DNA of 64,000 nt, taken from contig NZ_JAJJNF010000002.1 of the NCBI RefSeq assembly GCF_021245805.1, positions 248,001-312,000 of the forward strand. Reading direction: 5' to 3'. Below are positions 34,870 through 42,612 of the stretch, piece by piece. Within the stretch, counting starts at the first letter, position 1, and each line of letters starts with the position of its first letter. Source of the DNA: Mangrovimonas futianensis (GTDB lineage Bacteria; Bacteroidota; Bacteroidia; Flavobacteriales; Flavobacteriaceae). A program made the translations under genes and the position numbers. Under the pieces are notes generated by a model. The model saw only the letters and a program-made list of their open reading frames with translations. It was not told the origin of the DNA and did no database searches.

Positions 34870-35704
34870 TACTTGAAAAATTTGAAGGTTTGACTAAATT
34901 TTCTAATTGTTGCTTTTTACTTTGAAATTGAGAATTCAAAGATTGTTGGAACTGAGGGAACTCTTTATAAAGGGTCATCAGCTCACTAACAGATAGACAC
35001 TCATTGATGCGATTTAAGACATCTTCTTGAGAACTTGGAGCATTGCACCATTCCAAGATTCTCTTGCCTGTAGAAGTGTTTATCATGAACTCTGGCTTAC
35101 TATTGAATAGGTTTGTTCTGTCTTTACTTGCAGTTGCAAAATGCTTTGAGTCAATATCGAATACCAATGTGAACTCGTACTCTACCCCATCCCTTTGAAC
35201 AGCCTTTAACCCGACTTTCTCTGGAACATACTTGCCATCTTTTTGATTTAATACATAATCCTGTTTTGTTCTCATTGTGGCTATAAAGTGTGCTGGAGAT
35301 TGTAGAATCTTATCTACAAAGGCTTTTTGTCTTGGCGTTACCTTATTCCAATTTGTGAAACTGTTACCAGGTAACTTACTATGGAAGTCCAACAATTCAT
35401 CCCAACAATGTGAAATGCTATCAACTATAATACACTCCATTCCTGCTTGAAGACAAATATCTATTGCTTGAATATACTTCTCTGGTGTATAAGGTGGTTG
35501 CATGTTGAGTACACTATAATTACCCAAATGGGCATATAGGTCAGAACTGCCATTTTCTGTATCTATGACAGCTACTTTTGATAGATTGTCATTGGTCAAT
35601 CCTTTTGCAAGTAAAAGGGCAGATAATGATTTACCTGCCCCTGCACTTCCTTGTAAAGCCATTTTAATCTTGGCTTGTTTTCTTTCTGATTTTCTTAATT
35701 GCAT
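34838..35704 (-). CDS. Sak4-like RecA-fold ATPase
   Basis: A 288-residue ATPase. Walker A is GSAGAGKS near residue 20, strand 2 ends VAVIDTENGSSDLYAHLG, and Walker B is the hydrophobic CIIVDSISH, a layout shared with Sak4/UvsX-like phage recombinases and AAA_24 proteins. It probably helps single-strand annealing or replication of the element together with DUF3871. A 217-bp gene-free region lies upstream. Confidence 0.72.
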   Translation of the reverse strand: MQLRKSERKQAKIKMALQGSAGAGKSLSALLLAKGLTNDNLSKVAVIDTENGSSDLYAHLGNYSVLNMQPPYTPEKYIQAIDICLQAGMECIIVDSISHCWDELLDFHSKLPGNSFTNWNKVTPRQKAFVDKILQSPAHFIATMRTKQDYVLNQKDGKYVPEKVGLKAVQRDGVEYEFTLVFDIDSKHFATASKDRTNLFNSKPEFMINTSTGKRILEWCNAPSSQEDVLNRINECLSVSELMTLYKEFPQFQQSLNSQFQSKKQQLENLVKPSNFSSNGINNNRNQA

Positions 35705-35864
35705 AATGAATATTATTTGATTAATAATTGAATTTTGATGTTGATTGAAGAGAAAATGAAGCAGTAAAACTTGGAAATATCTAAAAGAAAGTGTCCAAAG
35801 AAAATATATATGATAATCTTATAATTTAATTGAACTTTATATAGTGTCTGCTAATTTTAACAAC

Positions 35865-35899
35865 ACAAAAAAACCCAAGAATTACAAAACTCTTGGGTT
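35865..35899 (-). terminator. Terminator after the element gene at 35922-36611
   Basis: On the minus strand, stem AACCCAAGA / TCTTGGGTT with a 10-nt loop is followed by seven T residues, 23 nt past the stop. Confidence 0.85.
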
Positions 35900-35921
35900 A
35901 ATTTTTACATTACGAAAGTAT

Positions 35922-36611
35922 TTACTCCTCAAAAGCAGGAGCTAGATATCTATGTAAATCATGTTCCACATCTTCTCTATGGTAATCAGAGAATATTTCT
36001 GGCATTAAATCAAGTATCTTTTGACAATCCAGGTTAAAAAAGTAACTGTTTGCATTTCTATTATTAGGACCCTTGCAAGCCTTTGCAACCGCACTCTTTA
36101 TAATTCCCAAAGTGATAAACCTTGAAATTATAGAGTCTCTTTTACCTCTTTTGATTCCAAGCTCATAACCTATTTTAGATTTCTCCCATCTAAATGTTTT
36201 GAACTCATTTTCCTTAAACTTAATTAATAGAGATTCAAATAGAACCCTCTCTTCACAGTTGAAAAATCTTGGGTTATAATTTCTAAACTTTGAATAACGT
36301 GTACCAAAAATAGTTTTATAGTCATAGACCAAAAACCGAAGTTCATTGATATTATCAGTTAACAATTTTTGAGGTTTAGATAAACAAGCTGAAAAACTAT
36401 CAGGGATAAAAGGTGTAATATCATTGTCGTCTATTGAAATCTTTAATACAAGATACTTGTCTTTCCCATCCTTGAAATTATCACTAAAAACTTTGTTTGT
36501 ATTAAATAAGTCCTCTTGGGGTATTGCCAAATAATCATCAGTCAAACTCTTTCCAAAAGGTCTTTCAATACACTCCTCTGGCTCTATATAGCCGAATTGC
36601 ATAAATTCCAT
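35922..36611 (-). CDS. Hypothetical element protein with winged-helix-like segment
   Basis: A 229-residue soluble protein. The segment around 135-185 (WEKSKIGYELGIKRGKRDSI, then ISRFITLGIIKSAV) looks like a winged-helix DNA-binding fold, as in Rep or regulatory proteins of integrative elements. The rest is not recognisable. An ATG 9 nt inside (36602) is an alternative start. It is expressed alone, with a terminator after it and a 207-bp upstream region containing a long inverted repeat. Confidence 0.55.
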   Translation of the reverse strand: MEFMQFGYIEPEECIERPFGKSLTDDYLAIPQEDLFNTNKVFSDNFKDGKDKYLVLKISIDDNDITPFIPDSFSACLSKPQKLLTDNINELRFLVYDYKTIFGTRYSKFRNYNPRFFNCEERVLFESLLIKFKENEFKTFRWEKSKIGYELGIKRGKRDSIISRFITLGIIKSAVAKACKGPNNRNANSYFFNLDCQKILDLMPEIFSDYHREDVEHDLHRYLAPAFEE

Positions 36612-36715
36612 AAAAAATGAATTTTTATTAATAAAAAAATGAAAAACTTATCAGATGAAGCTGAAAGAAACCAACTCCATATTCTTTCTTTGAAGAAGCA
36701 GTTCTACTGTTACTG

Positions 36716-36743
36716 CAATACTTTGTAAAGATACAAAATATTG
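36716..36743. promoter_or_regulatory. 12-bp inverted repeat upstream of element genes
   Basis: CAATACTTTGTA and TACAAAATATTG, inverted with one mismatch and a 4-nt spacer. On the minus strand it contains TATCTTTA, close to a -7 box, with a TTG about 21 nt before it. It looks like an operator-promoter for the gene at 35922-36611. Confidence 0.4.
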
Positions 36744-36818
36744 GGTAGTTGTGGCAATTACAACAATGTAAAAAACTACTTTTCATTCCTCTTTTTCTTT
36801 AAAATTTTTCCAAAAATT

Positions 36819-38054
36819 TTAAGCAACAACTAATAGAGGTTGTGGTTCTTCAAGAAGTTTATCAATGGCATTGTCTAAAATATCATCTTCAAAATCCTTG
36901 AGGTATGATTGGGTTATTTTCACATCTCTATGCCCTAGAAGTTCACTGATAACATCTGTTGATATTCCTCCATATTTCAAATTTGTTGCAAAGGAATGTC
37001 TCGCTGTATAACTGGAAATGTTTGTTTCAATTTCTAGAATTTTCGCCATTTGTGATAACCTTCTATTATACCTACTCAATATTTTATGTTTTCTATTCTC
37101 AATTTGCTGAGGAGTCATTTTGTTATTTAGCAAAATTGGAAAGACATAATCTGTTGGTCTATTTTGAGCTTTATAGAAAGCTAAGATTTCTCTTATTGGC
37201 TCAATAATTTTGATGGAAAAATGCCCTTTGGTCTTTGACCTTTTATAAAGTATCCTATCATTATTGATATTGCTCCATTTTAAAAACATCATGTCATAGA
37301 AGTTCATCCCTCTAGTGTAGTAACTGAACAAAAAATAGTTCTTAGCATTCAATAAATGTGGATGATTTGAAATATCCAGATTTTCAATTTTCTTGACTTG
37401 TTCCCTAGTCAATGCCCTTTTCACATTACCACTTTTAAACTTGGAAACTTTATACTTCTTAAAAGGATAATATTTTTCTTCTACAATTCCATTTTCAATG
37501 GCTTTATTAAACAATGCTCTCAACTCTCTCATTCTTACTCCCAAACCTCCATCAGAGTATCCTCTTTTCCTTAAATAGGTTTCAAACTTGTTCAAAAAAT
37601 AAGGTGTAATATCCTTAAACTCTAAGTCTGATTTTTTATAGTATTGAGAGAGTGTCCTTAAAGTATCCTTACCCACTTTGGCACTACCTGTCCTACCTGT
37701 TAACATCTTGTCCTCAATCTGCTCTTCCCAAAAATCAAACACTCTTGAATTACTGGTAGACTTACCTCTGAATTTTTGTTCAAATTGCTTTAAGCTATAA
37801 TCAACCCCATCAATCCTGTAATCATCAATTATTTGTAAAGCTCTATCCTTTAGTTTCAAAAGAATCCTGTTTCTTTGAATAGAGTTTTTGTGGTTCTTTT
37901 TAAAGCAAAAATTCTCTTCATCCCATTCATTTAATTGACATTCCAACCCAAGAGAAATAATCTTTACTTTTCTATCCTTTATAATTTTAAGAATGACTGG
38001 ATAAAGTCCTTGTTTGTTAGGTTTGTTTCTTAATAATATTTTGATGCTTGACAT
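36819..38054 (-). CDS. Tyrosine recombinase (integrase) of the element
   Basis: A 411-residue integrase of the Bacteroidota conjugative-transposon/phage type. It has an N-terminal arm-binding domain (MSSIKILLRNKPNKQGLYPV), a SAM-like core-binding domain (about 90-200) and a catalytic domain with Arg248 (YTRGMNF), Arg352 in YTARHSFAT, the His of LLGHRDV and nucleophile Tyr384 (QSYLKDF). The first position of the HxxR motif is Tyr, a change seen in many Bacteroidota integrases. It is the likely enzyme for insertion at tRNA-Met, about 2.3 kb away. The arm domain probably binds the 24-bp sub-terminal repeats. Confidence 0.93.
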   Translation of the reverse strand: MSSIKILLRNKPNKQGLYPVILKIIKDRKVKIISLGLECQLNEWDEENFCFKKNHKNSIQRNRILLKLKDRALQIIDDYRIDGVDYSLKQFEQKFRGKSTSNSRVFDFWEEQIEDKMLTGRTGSAKVGKDTLRTLSQYYKKSDLEFKDITPYFLNKFETYLRKRGYSDGGLGVRMRELRALFNKAIENGIVEEKYYPFKKYKVSKFKSGNVKRALTREQVKKIENLDISNHPHLLNAKNYFLFSYYTRGMNFYDMMFLKWSNINNDRILYKRSKTKGHFSIKIIEPIREILAFYKAQNRPTDYVFPILLNNKMTPQQIENRKHKILSRYNRRLSQMAKILEIETNISSYTARHSFATNLKYGGISTDVISELLGHRDVKITQSYLKDFEDDILDNAIDKLLEEPQPLLVVA

Positions 38055-38114
38055 TGTTTTGATTTTTGAGAGTTATAAAATCCATATATAATACCTATGG
38101 AAAACATTACTTAT

Positions 38115-39002
38115 TTAATGATTGATTAGATAATCGAATTTTTCAACTAATAGCCTTCTTAATTCCTTTTTGGTTGAATCAAGACCATACTTTTCAATAA
38201 TAACATTGAATTGGTTCCTGTGCCTCATTCTTGTAGTTCCTGACATTGTCTTGATGTCCTCTTCCCAGTATTTTGGGTTAACAAACTTTAATAGCTTTTG
38301 GTAGTCCAATTGTTCTATGGAATCCTCAGAGATTTCATCAAGGATTAGCATTTCATCAAACCTCATTAGGTAAATTTTAAACAACTCTTTGAGGTTATCC
38401 TTACTTTTTAAATCATCAAGATTATATACTCCTACCTTGTTAAAATCCCTTCTTCTTGTAAACTTTACTTCAAACCGGAATACATTGTACTCAAGCTTAT
38501 ATTGTTTTGCTTTATCATAGACTTTAATCACATAATTTGAATGGTCAAACTGTTTAAGCTCTCCTTTTCCATTAAATTTTCGATTATGATTATACCCCTT
38601 GTAGTTATGCATCAAAACACTTTTCTTTAATATTTCCTCAGCTGGTCTATCAACTCTAATATTTAAACCAAATTCAAGATTGGTTAAACTTGTGTGAGTC
38701 AAATCTGGTATTCTTGAAACGTGAAGGATAGTTTCGCATAGCTTACTGTATTCAAAATCATTATGATTTTTATCTTCTCTGCTATGAATGTAGTTATACA
38801 ACTTGTGCAAGGAATTTTTCACATAACCTCCTTTTTCTGTAACCACAATATCCATTTTGTCTAATCTTGTTCTGTATGGGTATAAGACCTCCCCAGTATT
38901 ACTCTCCAATACTTTAAACACTTCTCTAAAATTATCTGGGTTATCTATGTAAGGCTCAAATTCTGACTTGTCCCTATAATTTATTCTGACAAAATCTATC
39001 AT
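38115..39002 (-). CDS. Phage/plasmid replication-initiator-like protein (gpII/Rep type)
   Basis: A 295-residue protein resembling the rolling-circle replication proteins of small Bacteroidota phages and plasmids. It has a conserved NLEFGLNIRV strand, then SNYVIKVYDKAKQY with the KVYDK motif, then FRFEVKFTRRRDF. The HUH motif is not obvious, so the initiator role is tentative. It starts 3 nt after the excisionase-like gene, so the two share a transcript with integrase downstream. This suggests replication of the excised circle. Confidence 0.6.
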   Translation of the reverse strand: MIDFVRINYRDKSEFEPYIDNPDNFREVFKVLESNTGEVLYPYRTRLDKMDIVVTEKGGYVKNSLHKLYNYIHSREDKNHNDFEYSKLCETILHVSRIPDLTHTSLTNLEFGLNIRVDRPAEEILKKSVLMHNYKGYNHNRKFNGKGELKQFDHSNYVIKVYDKAKQYKLEYNVFRFEVKFTRRRDFNKVGVYNLDDLKSKDNLKELFKIYLMRFDEMLILDEISEDSIEQLDYQKLLKFVNPKYWEEDIKTMSGTTRMRHRNQFNVIIEKYGLDSTKKELRRLLVEKFDYLINH

Positions 39003-39005
39003 GAC

Positions 39006-39293
39006 CTAAGCCTTTTGAGATAAATAATTGTCTATACTTTCCTCCAGACCATCAATAGTTTCTACCCTACTATTAATAATCCAAGTATCAAGTTCATGTT
39101 TGCGGAAATAAATCATTTTACCCCCAGGAACATAGAAGGGAATTTCTTTTTTACCTGTAAGTTTATAAAGACTGCTTTTAGATTGTCCTAAGTATAGGGC
39201 AGCTTCCTCAAGAGTAAAAAACTCCTTTTCTAATAAATTTTGCTTTGTAAGTAATTCTATTACTTGCTTTAATTGACTCTGGATAATTTCCAT
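39006..39293 (-). CDS. Excisionase-like HTH_17 protein
   Basis: A 95-residue MerR-like/HTH_17 DNA-binding protein. FTLEEAALYLGQSKSSLYKL is the helix-turn-helix, and the wing ends IYFRKHELDTWI, the standard excisionase-family profile. Start ATG 39293 (MEIIQSQLKQ) is chosen over upstream in-frame starts that lack family features. It precedes the Rep-like gene and integrase, so it may be the recombination directionality factor that favours excision. Confidence 0.8.
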   Translation of the reverse strand: MEIIQSQLKQVIELLTKQNLLEKEFFTLEEAALYLGQSKSSLYKLTGKKEIPFYVPGGKMIYFRKHELDTWIINSRVETIDGLEESIDNYLSQKA

Positions 39294-39354
39294 AATTTCT
39301 AAATGAATTATGGATATGCGCATATCCCTGTTAATAATGAGACAAAGAAAAGCA

Positions 39355-39392
39355 ACAAAAAACCCCTTGTTCTCTAAGTGTAACAAGGGGTT
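39355..39392 (-). terminator. Terminator of the tRNA-proximal orphan gene
   Basis: On the minus strand, 11-bp stem AACCCCTTGTT / AACAAGGGGTT with a 10-nt loop is followed by TTTTTT. It lies about 30 nt past the stop of the 39421-40266 gene and isolates it from the excisionase-integrase unit. Confidence 0.88.
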
Positions 39393-39397
39393 AAGAC

Positions 39398-39421
39398 AAA
39401 GTGTAAGGTAAAGTGTAAGGT
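39398..39421 (+). repeat. Tandem 12-bp repeat beside the stop of the orphan gene
   Basis: Two perfect adjacent copies of AAAGTGTAAGGT. A partial third copy (AAGTGTAA) lies in the terminator loop at about 39376. It may be a binding site for the excisionase-like protein just downstream, or only local duplication. Confidence 0.6.
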
Positions 39422-40266
39422 TACTTCAAATACGTGTTTTTAAGTGTTTCTATTTCCTTTGAAATTCTATTGAACTTATCTTGATTTGAAGATTTACCTC
39501 TAGAAAGCGCAGCATATAAATCAGAGCTTTTTAATGGTTTTCCCTGCTTATTGAAAAACAAGCCACTACTTTCAATTGTAGTCGCATTGAAGTTTTTAAA
39601 GAAAGGTTCAATTTCCCTTAAATAATGGGCAACAATTGGATTTGATTTAATAAAGGAAATACCATTGGTTTTATCTCCCTTTTCAACAATCAAAGTGCCA
39701 ATGAAGTCAGTTTCGGATACAATAACATCATCTATTAAATCAAGGATATAGGTGACTTCATAAAGCTCTTCATAAAAAGAATAGGGTAAATCCAAACATT
39801 GGAAATAAGATAAAGATGAGTTTAACTCTTTTATCTTATTGAAAATCTTATGGTGTTCAATGTACTTTGGAGCGTATAACACTTTCACATCTTTAATCAG
39901 TTCATTTAAATGATTGATTACAATTTCAAAATAGTCCTTTTCAACAAGGGTTTCAATTTTATCATAAATTGAAAGCAATTCATCAAATGATACTTTGATA
40001 TCTTCTTTCTTGATGGTATCCAAAAATTCCTTTTTCTCCTTGTCAAGAATTCTTTGTAAAAATTTTGGTCTATCAATGATGGTCATTTCAAAAACTGGTT
40101 GGTCTTCATCAATTACCATTTCATCTTTTAAATAGTAATCGTGTTGGGATAAGTACTCAAACCCGTTTTCTAATAGCTCCTTATTATTTAGATATGATGA
40201 AAAAATTTCATAGAGACCATTGTTGAAAGCAATCTCAAAATATATGGGGAAGTATCTTTCTTTCAT
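39421..40266 (-). CDS. Hypothetical protein at the tRNA end of the element
   Basis: A 281-residue soluble, largely helical and acidic protein with no motif I recognise. It is the gene nearest the attachment site, in the position often used for cargo or stability genes in tRNA-linked islands. It has its own terminator. The protein starts MKERYFPIYFEIAFNNG, and its C-terminal part (SSDLYAALSRGKSSNQDKFN) looks like a compact helical domain. Confidence 0.6.
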   Translation of the reverse strand: MKERYFPIYFEIAFNNGLYEIFSSYLNNKELLENGFEYLSQHDYYLKDEMVIDEDQPVFEMTIIDRPKFLQRILDKEKKEFLDTIKKEDIKVSFDELLSIYDKIETLVEKDYFEIVINHLNELIKDVKVLYAPKYIEHHKIFNKIKELNSSLSYFQCLDLPYSFYEELYEVTYILDLIDDVIVSETDFIGTLIVEKGDKTNGISFIKSNPIVAHYLREIEPFFKNFNATTIESSGLFFNKQGKPLKSSDLYAALSRGKSSNQDKFNRISKEIETLKNTYLK

Positions 40267-40298
40267 TTCAGATGTTAAACGGTAGGAACAAAAATATA

Positions 40299-40322
40299 AA
40301 AATGTTTAACCTATGTTTAACC
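40299..40322 (+). repeat. Sub-terminal direct repeat, right copy (24 bp)
   Basis: Identical to 17643-17666 and in the same orientation. It ends 49 bp before the right att repeat. In the excised circle the two copies would flank the joined attachment site. Confidence 0.8.
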
Positions 40323-40332
40323 CAAAATGAAA

Positions 40333-40361
40333 AGCCACCTACAAAAACATTGTAAGTGGCT
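40333..40361 (-). terminator. Element-supplied terminator for the rebuilt tRNA gene
   Basis: On the minus strand a hairpin with outer arms AGCCAC / GTGGCT and inner arms TTGTA / TACAA (one mismatch pair between) is followed by TTTT. It lies 11 bp past the tRNA 3' end and replaces the host terminator moved to 17450-17475. Confidence 0.65.
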
Positions 40362-40371
40362 GATTATCAAC

Positions 40372-40414
40372 GTGGTCCCAACTGGGCTCGAACCAGTGAC
40401 CCTCTGATTATGAG
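40372..40414. repeat. Right attachment-site repeat (43 bp)
   Basis: A perfect copy of 17488-17530. It forms the 3' half of the intact tRNA-Met gene, restored by element sequence. Confidence 0.93.
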
Positions 40415-40446
40415 TCAGATGCTCTAACCAACTGAGCTATGGGACC
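40373..40446 (-). tRNA. tRNA-Met (CAT anticodon)
   Basis: A 74-nt tRNA: acceptor arms GGTCCCA and TGGGACC with discriminator A, D-arm AGCTCAGTTGGTTAGAGCA, anticodon stem-loop CTGACTCATAATCAG with anticodon CAT, and T-arm CTGGTTCGAACCAG. The CCA is not encoded. The overall sequence is closer to elongator tRNA-Met than to initiator or to the lysidine-modified Ile tRNA, but Ile2 cannot be fully excluded. The 3' part is duplicated at 17488 by integration. Confidence 0.93.
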
Positions 40447-40452
40447 GCTGTA

Positions 40453-40460
40453 CAAAAGTA
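40453..40460 (-). promoter_or_regulatory. -7 promoter box of the tRNA gene (TACTTTTG)
   Basis: An exact TAnnTTTG match on the minus strand ending 6 nt before the tRNA 5' end, so transcription would start about 2-3 nt upstream of the mature end. Confidence 0.5.
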
Positions 40461-40527
40461 CACTTTAAACACTCTATATAAAAGAGTGTGCAATATTACT
40501 ACATATTTTAAAACCTCACAACATTTT

Positions 40528-40932
40528 TTAGTCTCGAATCTCTTGACATAATTCCACCAAAACTCCGTTTGTAGTCTTTGGGTGTAAAAAGGCTACCAAC
40601 TTGTTATCTGCTCCCTTTTTGGGCTCTTTATTTAAAATTGTAAACCCTTCCTGCTCCAACCGCTGCAATTCTTGGACTATATCTTCTACATCAAATGCGA
40701 TGTGATGAATCCCTTCTCCTTTCTTCTCTATAAACTTGGCTATGGGACTGTCTGGGTTTGTAGCCTCCAATAATTCAATTTTATTCAACCCTACCTTAAA
40801 AAATGATGTTTTGACTCCTTCAGTTAATACCTCTTCAATTTTATAATGTGGTTCTCCAAATAATTTTTCGAAAAGCTGATTGGAATTTTCAAGGCTTTTT
40901 ACTGCAATGCCAATGTGTTCAATTTTATTCAT
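40528..40932 (-). CDS. mce: Methylmalonyl-CoA epimerase
   Basis: A 134-residue VOC-fold metalloenzyme that interconverts R- and S-methylmalonyl-CoA in propionate metabolism. Metal-site signatures are visible: KIEHIGIAVKSL (His6), EGIHHIAFDV and the C-terminal LVELCQE Glu. The length is typical. It stands alone downstream of the tRNA region and is divergent from rbfA. Confidence 0.9.
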   Translation of the reverse strand: MNKIEHIGIAVKSLENSNQLFEKLFGEPHYKIEEVLTEGVKTSFFKVGLNKIELLEATNPDSPIAKFIEKKGEGIHHIAFDVEDIVQELQRLEQEGFTILNKEPKKGADNKLVAFLHPKTTNGVLVELCQEIRD

Positions 40933-40992
40933 TATTTTTACTTATTGAAGTTAATCGTTACCTCGATCATAAGATTATCATCAAATATCCGT

Positions 40993-41000
40993 TATTTTTG
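40993..41000 (+). promoter_or_regulatory. -7 promoter box of rbfA (TATTTTTG)
   Basis: An exact TAnnTTTG match ending 4 nt before the ATG, which predicts a leaderless or nearly leaderless transcript. Confidence 0.45.
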
Positions 41001-41004
41001 CCAT

Positions 41005-41400
41005 ATGGAAGAAAGTCAAAGACAAAAAAAAATAGCCTCAGTACTACAAAAAGATTTGGTTGAAGTACTACAAGGGTCGGCTACACAAGGTGGCATGAAG
41101 GGAATTATTATATCTGTAACTCAAGTGAAAGTAACTGTAGATTTATCGATTGCAAAAGTCTATTTAAGCATTTTCCCTAATGACAAGGGAAAAGAACTTT
41201 TGGAAGGCATTAAATCCAATTCCCACTTAATCAAGCATGAATTAGCACAGAGAACTAAAAATCAATTGAGAAGAATGCCTCAGCTTGAGTTCTTTATTGA
41301 TGATTCTTTGGAATACATTGACAAAATAGAGAGCTCCTTAAAAGGAGAAGAAAACCCCATAAAGGATCCCAATCTATTAGACAAACGAAAAAAATCCTAA
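41005..41400 (+). CDS. rbfA: Ribosome-binding factor A
   Basis: A 131-residue KH-fold factor that matures the 30S subunit. The family features are the N-terminal QRQKKIASVLQKDL helix, the ISVTQVKVTVDLSIAKVYLSI strand pair and the RTKNQLRRMPQLEFFIDDSLE segment. ATG 41005 is the family-consistent start. The stop is directly followed by the TTG start of the permease gene, so the two are coupled. Confidence 0.93.
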   Translation: MEESQRQKKIASVLQKDLVEVLQGSATQGGMKGIIISVTQVKVTVDLSIAKVYLSIFPNDKGKELLEGIKSNSHLIKHELAQRTKNQLRRMPQLEFFIDDSLEYIDKIESSLKGEENPIKDPNLLDKRKKS

Positions 41401-42612
41401 TTGAATTTTTCCCTATACATTGCCAAACGGTACCTAATTTCTAAAAGCTCCAATAATGCGATTAACTTTATCACTATTATTGCTGCCATTGGTGTTATTT
41501 TAGGGTCAGCAGCTTTGTTTATAGTATTGTCTGGATTTTCAGGACTCAAAGATTTTACATTGGAATTCACCTCCATCATTGATCCTGACCTAAAAGCTGA
41601 AGCAACTTCAGGAAAGTCCTTTACGCTTTCACAGAAAGAAATGACCCAATTGGAAAACGCTAAAAGCATTGCCCAATTTTCAAAAATCATTGAGGAGCGG
41701 GTTTTTGTAACTTTTGATGGAAAAAGCTACCCCAATGCCTTTATTAAGGGTGTCGATGGGAATTATGACCAGGTAAACAAAATAGATTCTGTGATATTTT
41801 ATGGTAGTTGGCTTGCCCAAAAATCCAACCAAATTGTTTCGGGATTAGGTATTTCAAGTTCCTTGTCCTTTGGAATTGTTGATTATGGCAAACAAGTCAA
41901 TTTATATGTCCCAAAGCCGGGAAAAGGACAAATCACCTCTCTAAAACAAGCCTATAACAGTTTTGATGCTGTAAATGTGGGTATTTTTGACGTTAGTGAA
42001 GAGCTTAACAATAAATATATTTTTGCCCCCATAGATATGGCTCAAGCTCTTTTGGGATATGAAGATCTTCAAATTTCGGCTATAGAATTTAAACTAAAAC
42101 CCAACACCTCTGAAGATGATGCTAGGAATGAACTAAAGGAAATTTTGGGTAATAAAGTAGTTGTAAAAAATAAAGCTCAATTAAATGATGCCCTATATAA
42201 AATGTTGAACACCGAAAATCTTGTAGTTTACCTTATTTTCACCTTGGTGCTTATCATTGCCCTTTTCAATGTTATTGGATCTATTACTATGATGATTCTT
42301 GACAAAAAGAAAAATTTAAAAACACTTTTCAACTTGGGAGCACAGGTAAAAGATATTCGGAGAGTGTTTTTCTTTCAAGGCAGTCTAATGTCTATTGTGG
42401 GAGGAGTTATCGGCTTGATACTGGGTGTCATTTTGGTAATCCTGCAAAAAGCCTTTTCTCTGGTCATGTTAACCAATAACTTAGCCTACCCAGTAACACT
42501 AAAAAGTATAAATGTACTGGTGGTTCTAATTACCATTTCTATTTTAGGTATTATTGCCTCCAAAATAGCCTCTGGAAGAATTTCAAAATCACTTATTGAA
42601 GCTGCTGTTTAA
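41401..42612 (+). CDS. LolC/LolE/FtsX-type ABC permease, TTG start
   Basis: A 403-residue inner-membrane protein with one N-terminal helix (about 20-45), a large periplasmic MacB-PCD-like domain (50-265), and three C-terminal helices (about 275-300, 320-350, 370-395). It is the lipoprotein-release type of permease. The start is TTG at 41401, immediately after the rbfA stop; the encoded start MNFSLYIAKRYL matches the usual start of flavobacterial homologues, so TTG is very likely used. The matching ATPase is not adjacent. Confidence 0.85.
   Translation: MNFSLYIAKRYLISKSSNNAINFITIIAAIGVILGSAALFIVLSGFSGLKDFTLEFTSIIDPDLKAEATSGKSFTLSQKEMTQLENAKSIAQFSKIIEERVFVTFDGKSYPNAFIKGVDGNYDQVNKIDSVIFYGSWLAQKSNQIVSGLGISSSLSFGIVDYGKQVNLYVPKPGKGQITSLKQAYNSFDAVNVGIFDVSEELNNKYIFAPIDMAQALLGYEDLQISAIEFKLKPNTSEDDARNELKEILGNKVVVKNKAQLNDALYKMLNTENLVVYLIFTLVLIIALFNVIGSITMMILDKKKNLKTLFNLGAQVKDIRRVFFFQGSLMSIVGGVIGLILGVILVILQKAFSLVMLTNNLAYPVTLKSINVLVVLITISILGIIASKIASGRISKSLIEAAV

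Larger units (their letters stand above)
17488..40414. mobile_element. Integrative element in tRNA-Met with defence-like cargo
   Basis: Bounded by 43-bp perfect direct repeats (17488-17530 and 40372-40414) that equal the 3' part of tRNA-Met(CAT) up to the anticodon loop. The repeat-to-repeat unit is 22,884 bp. The tRNA side (40 kb) keeps the intact gene and has the tyrosine recombinase and excisionase-like genes 1-4 kb away, the usual layout for tRNA-integrating islands. Backbone: AAA ATPases, RadC-like protein, gpII/Rep-like protein, DUF3871, XRE regulators. Cargo: 22324-33804. No relaxase, type IV secretion, capsid or portal genes are recognisable, so it is probably mobilised by other elements or spreads as an integrative replicon. 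Confidence 0.92.

Noticed and set aside
36959..37207. Open frame on the plus strand inside the integrase gene
   Set aside because: Antisense shadow of a well-conserved recombinase domain with no independent coding features.
39294..39386. Longer N-terminus for the excisionase-like protein
   Set aside because: The extra segment runs into the neighbouring gene's terminator and lacks family features; ATG 39293 fits better.
17488..40414. Prophage
   Set aside because: No capsid, portal, terminase, tail, holin or lysin gene is recognisable in the element.
17488..40414. Self-transmissible conjugative element
   Set aside because: No relaxase, coupling protein or Tra/type IV secretion genes are visible; 22.9 kb of other content fills the element.
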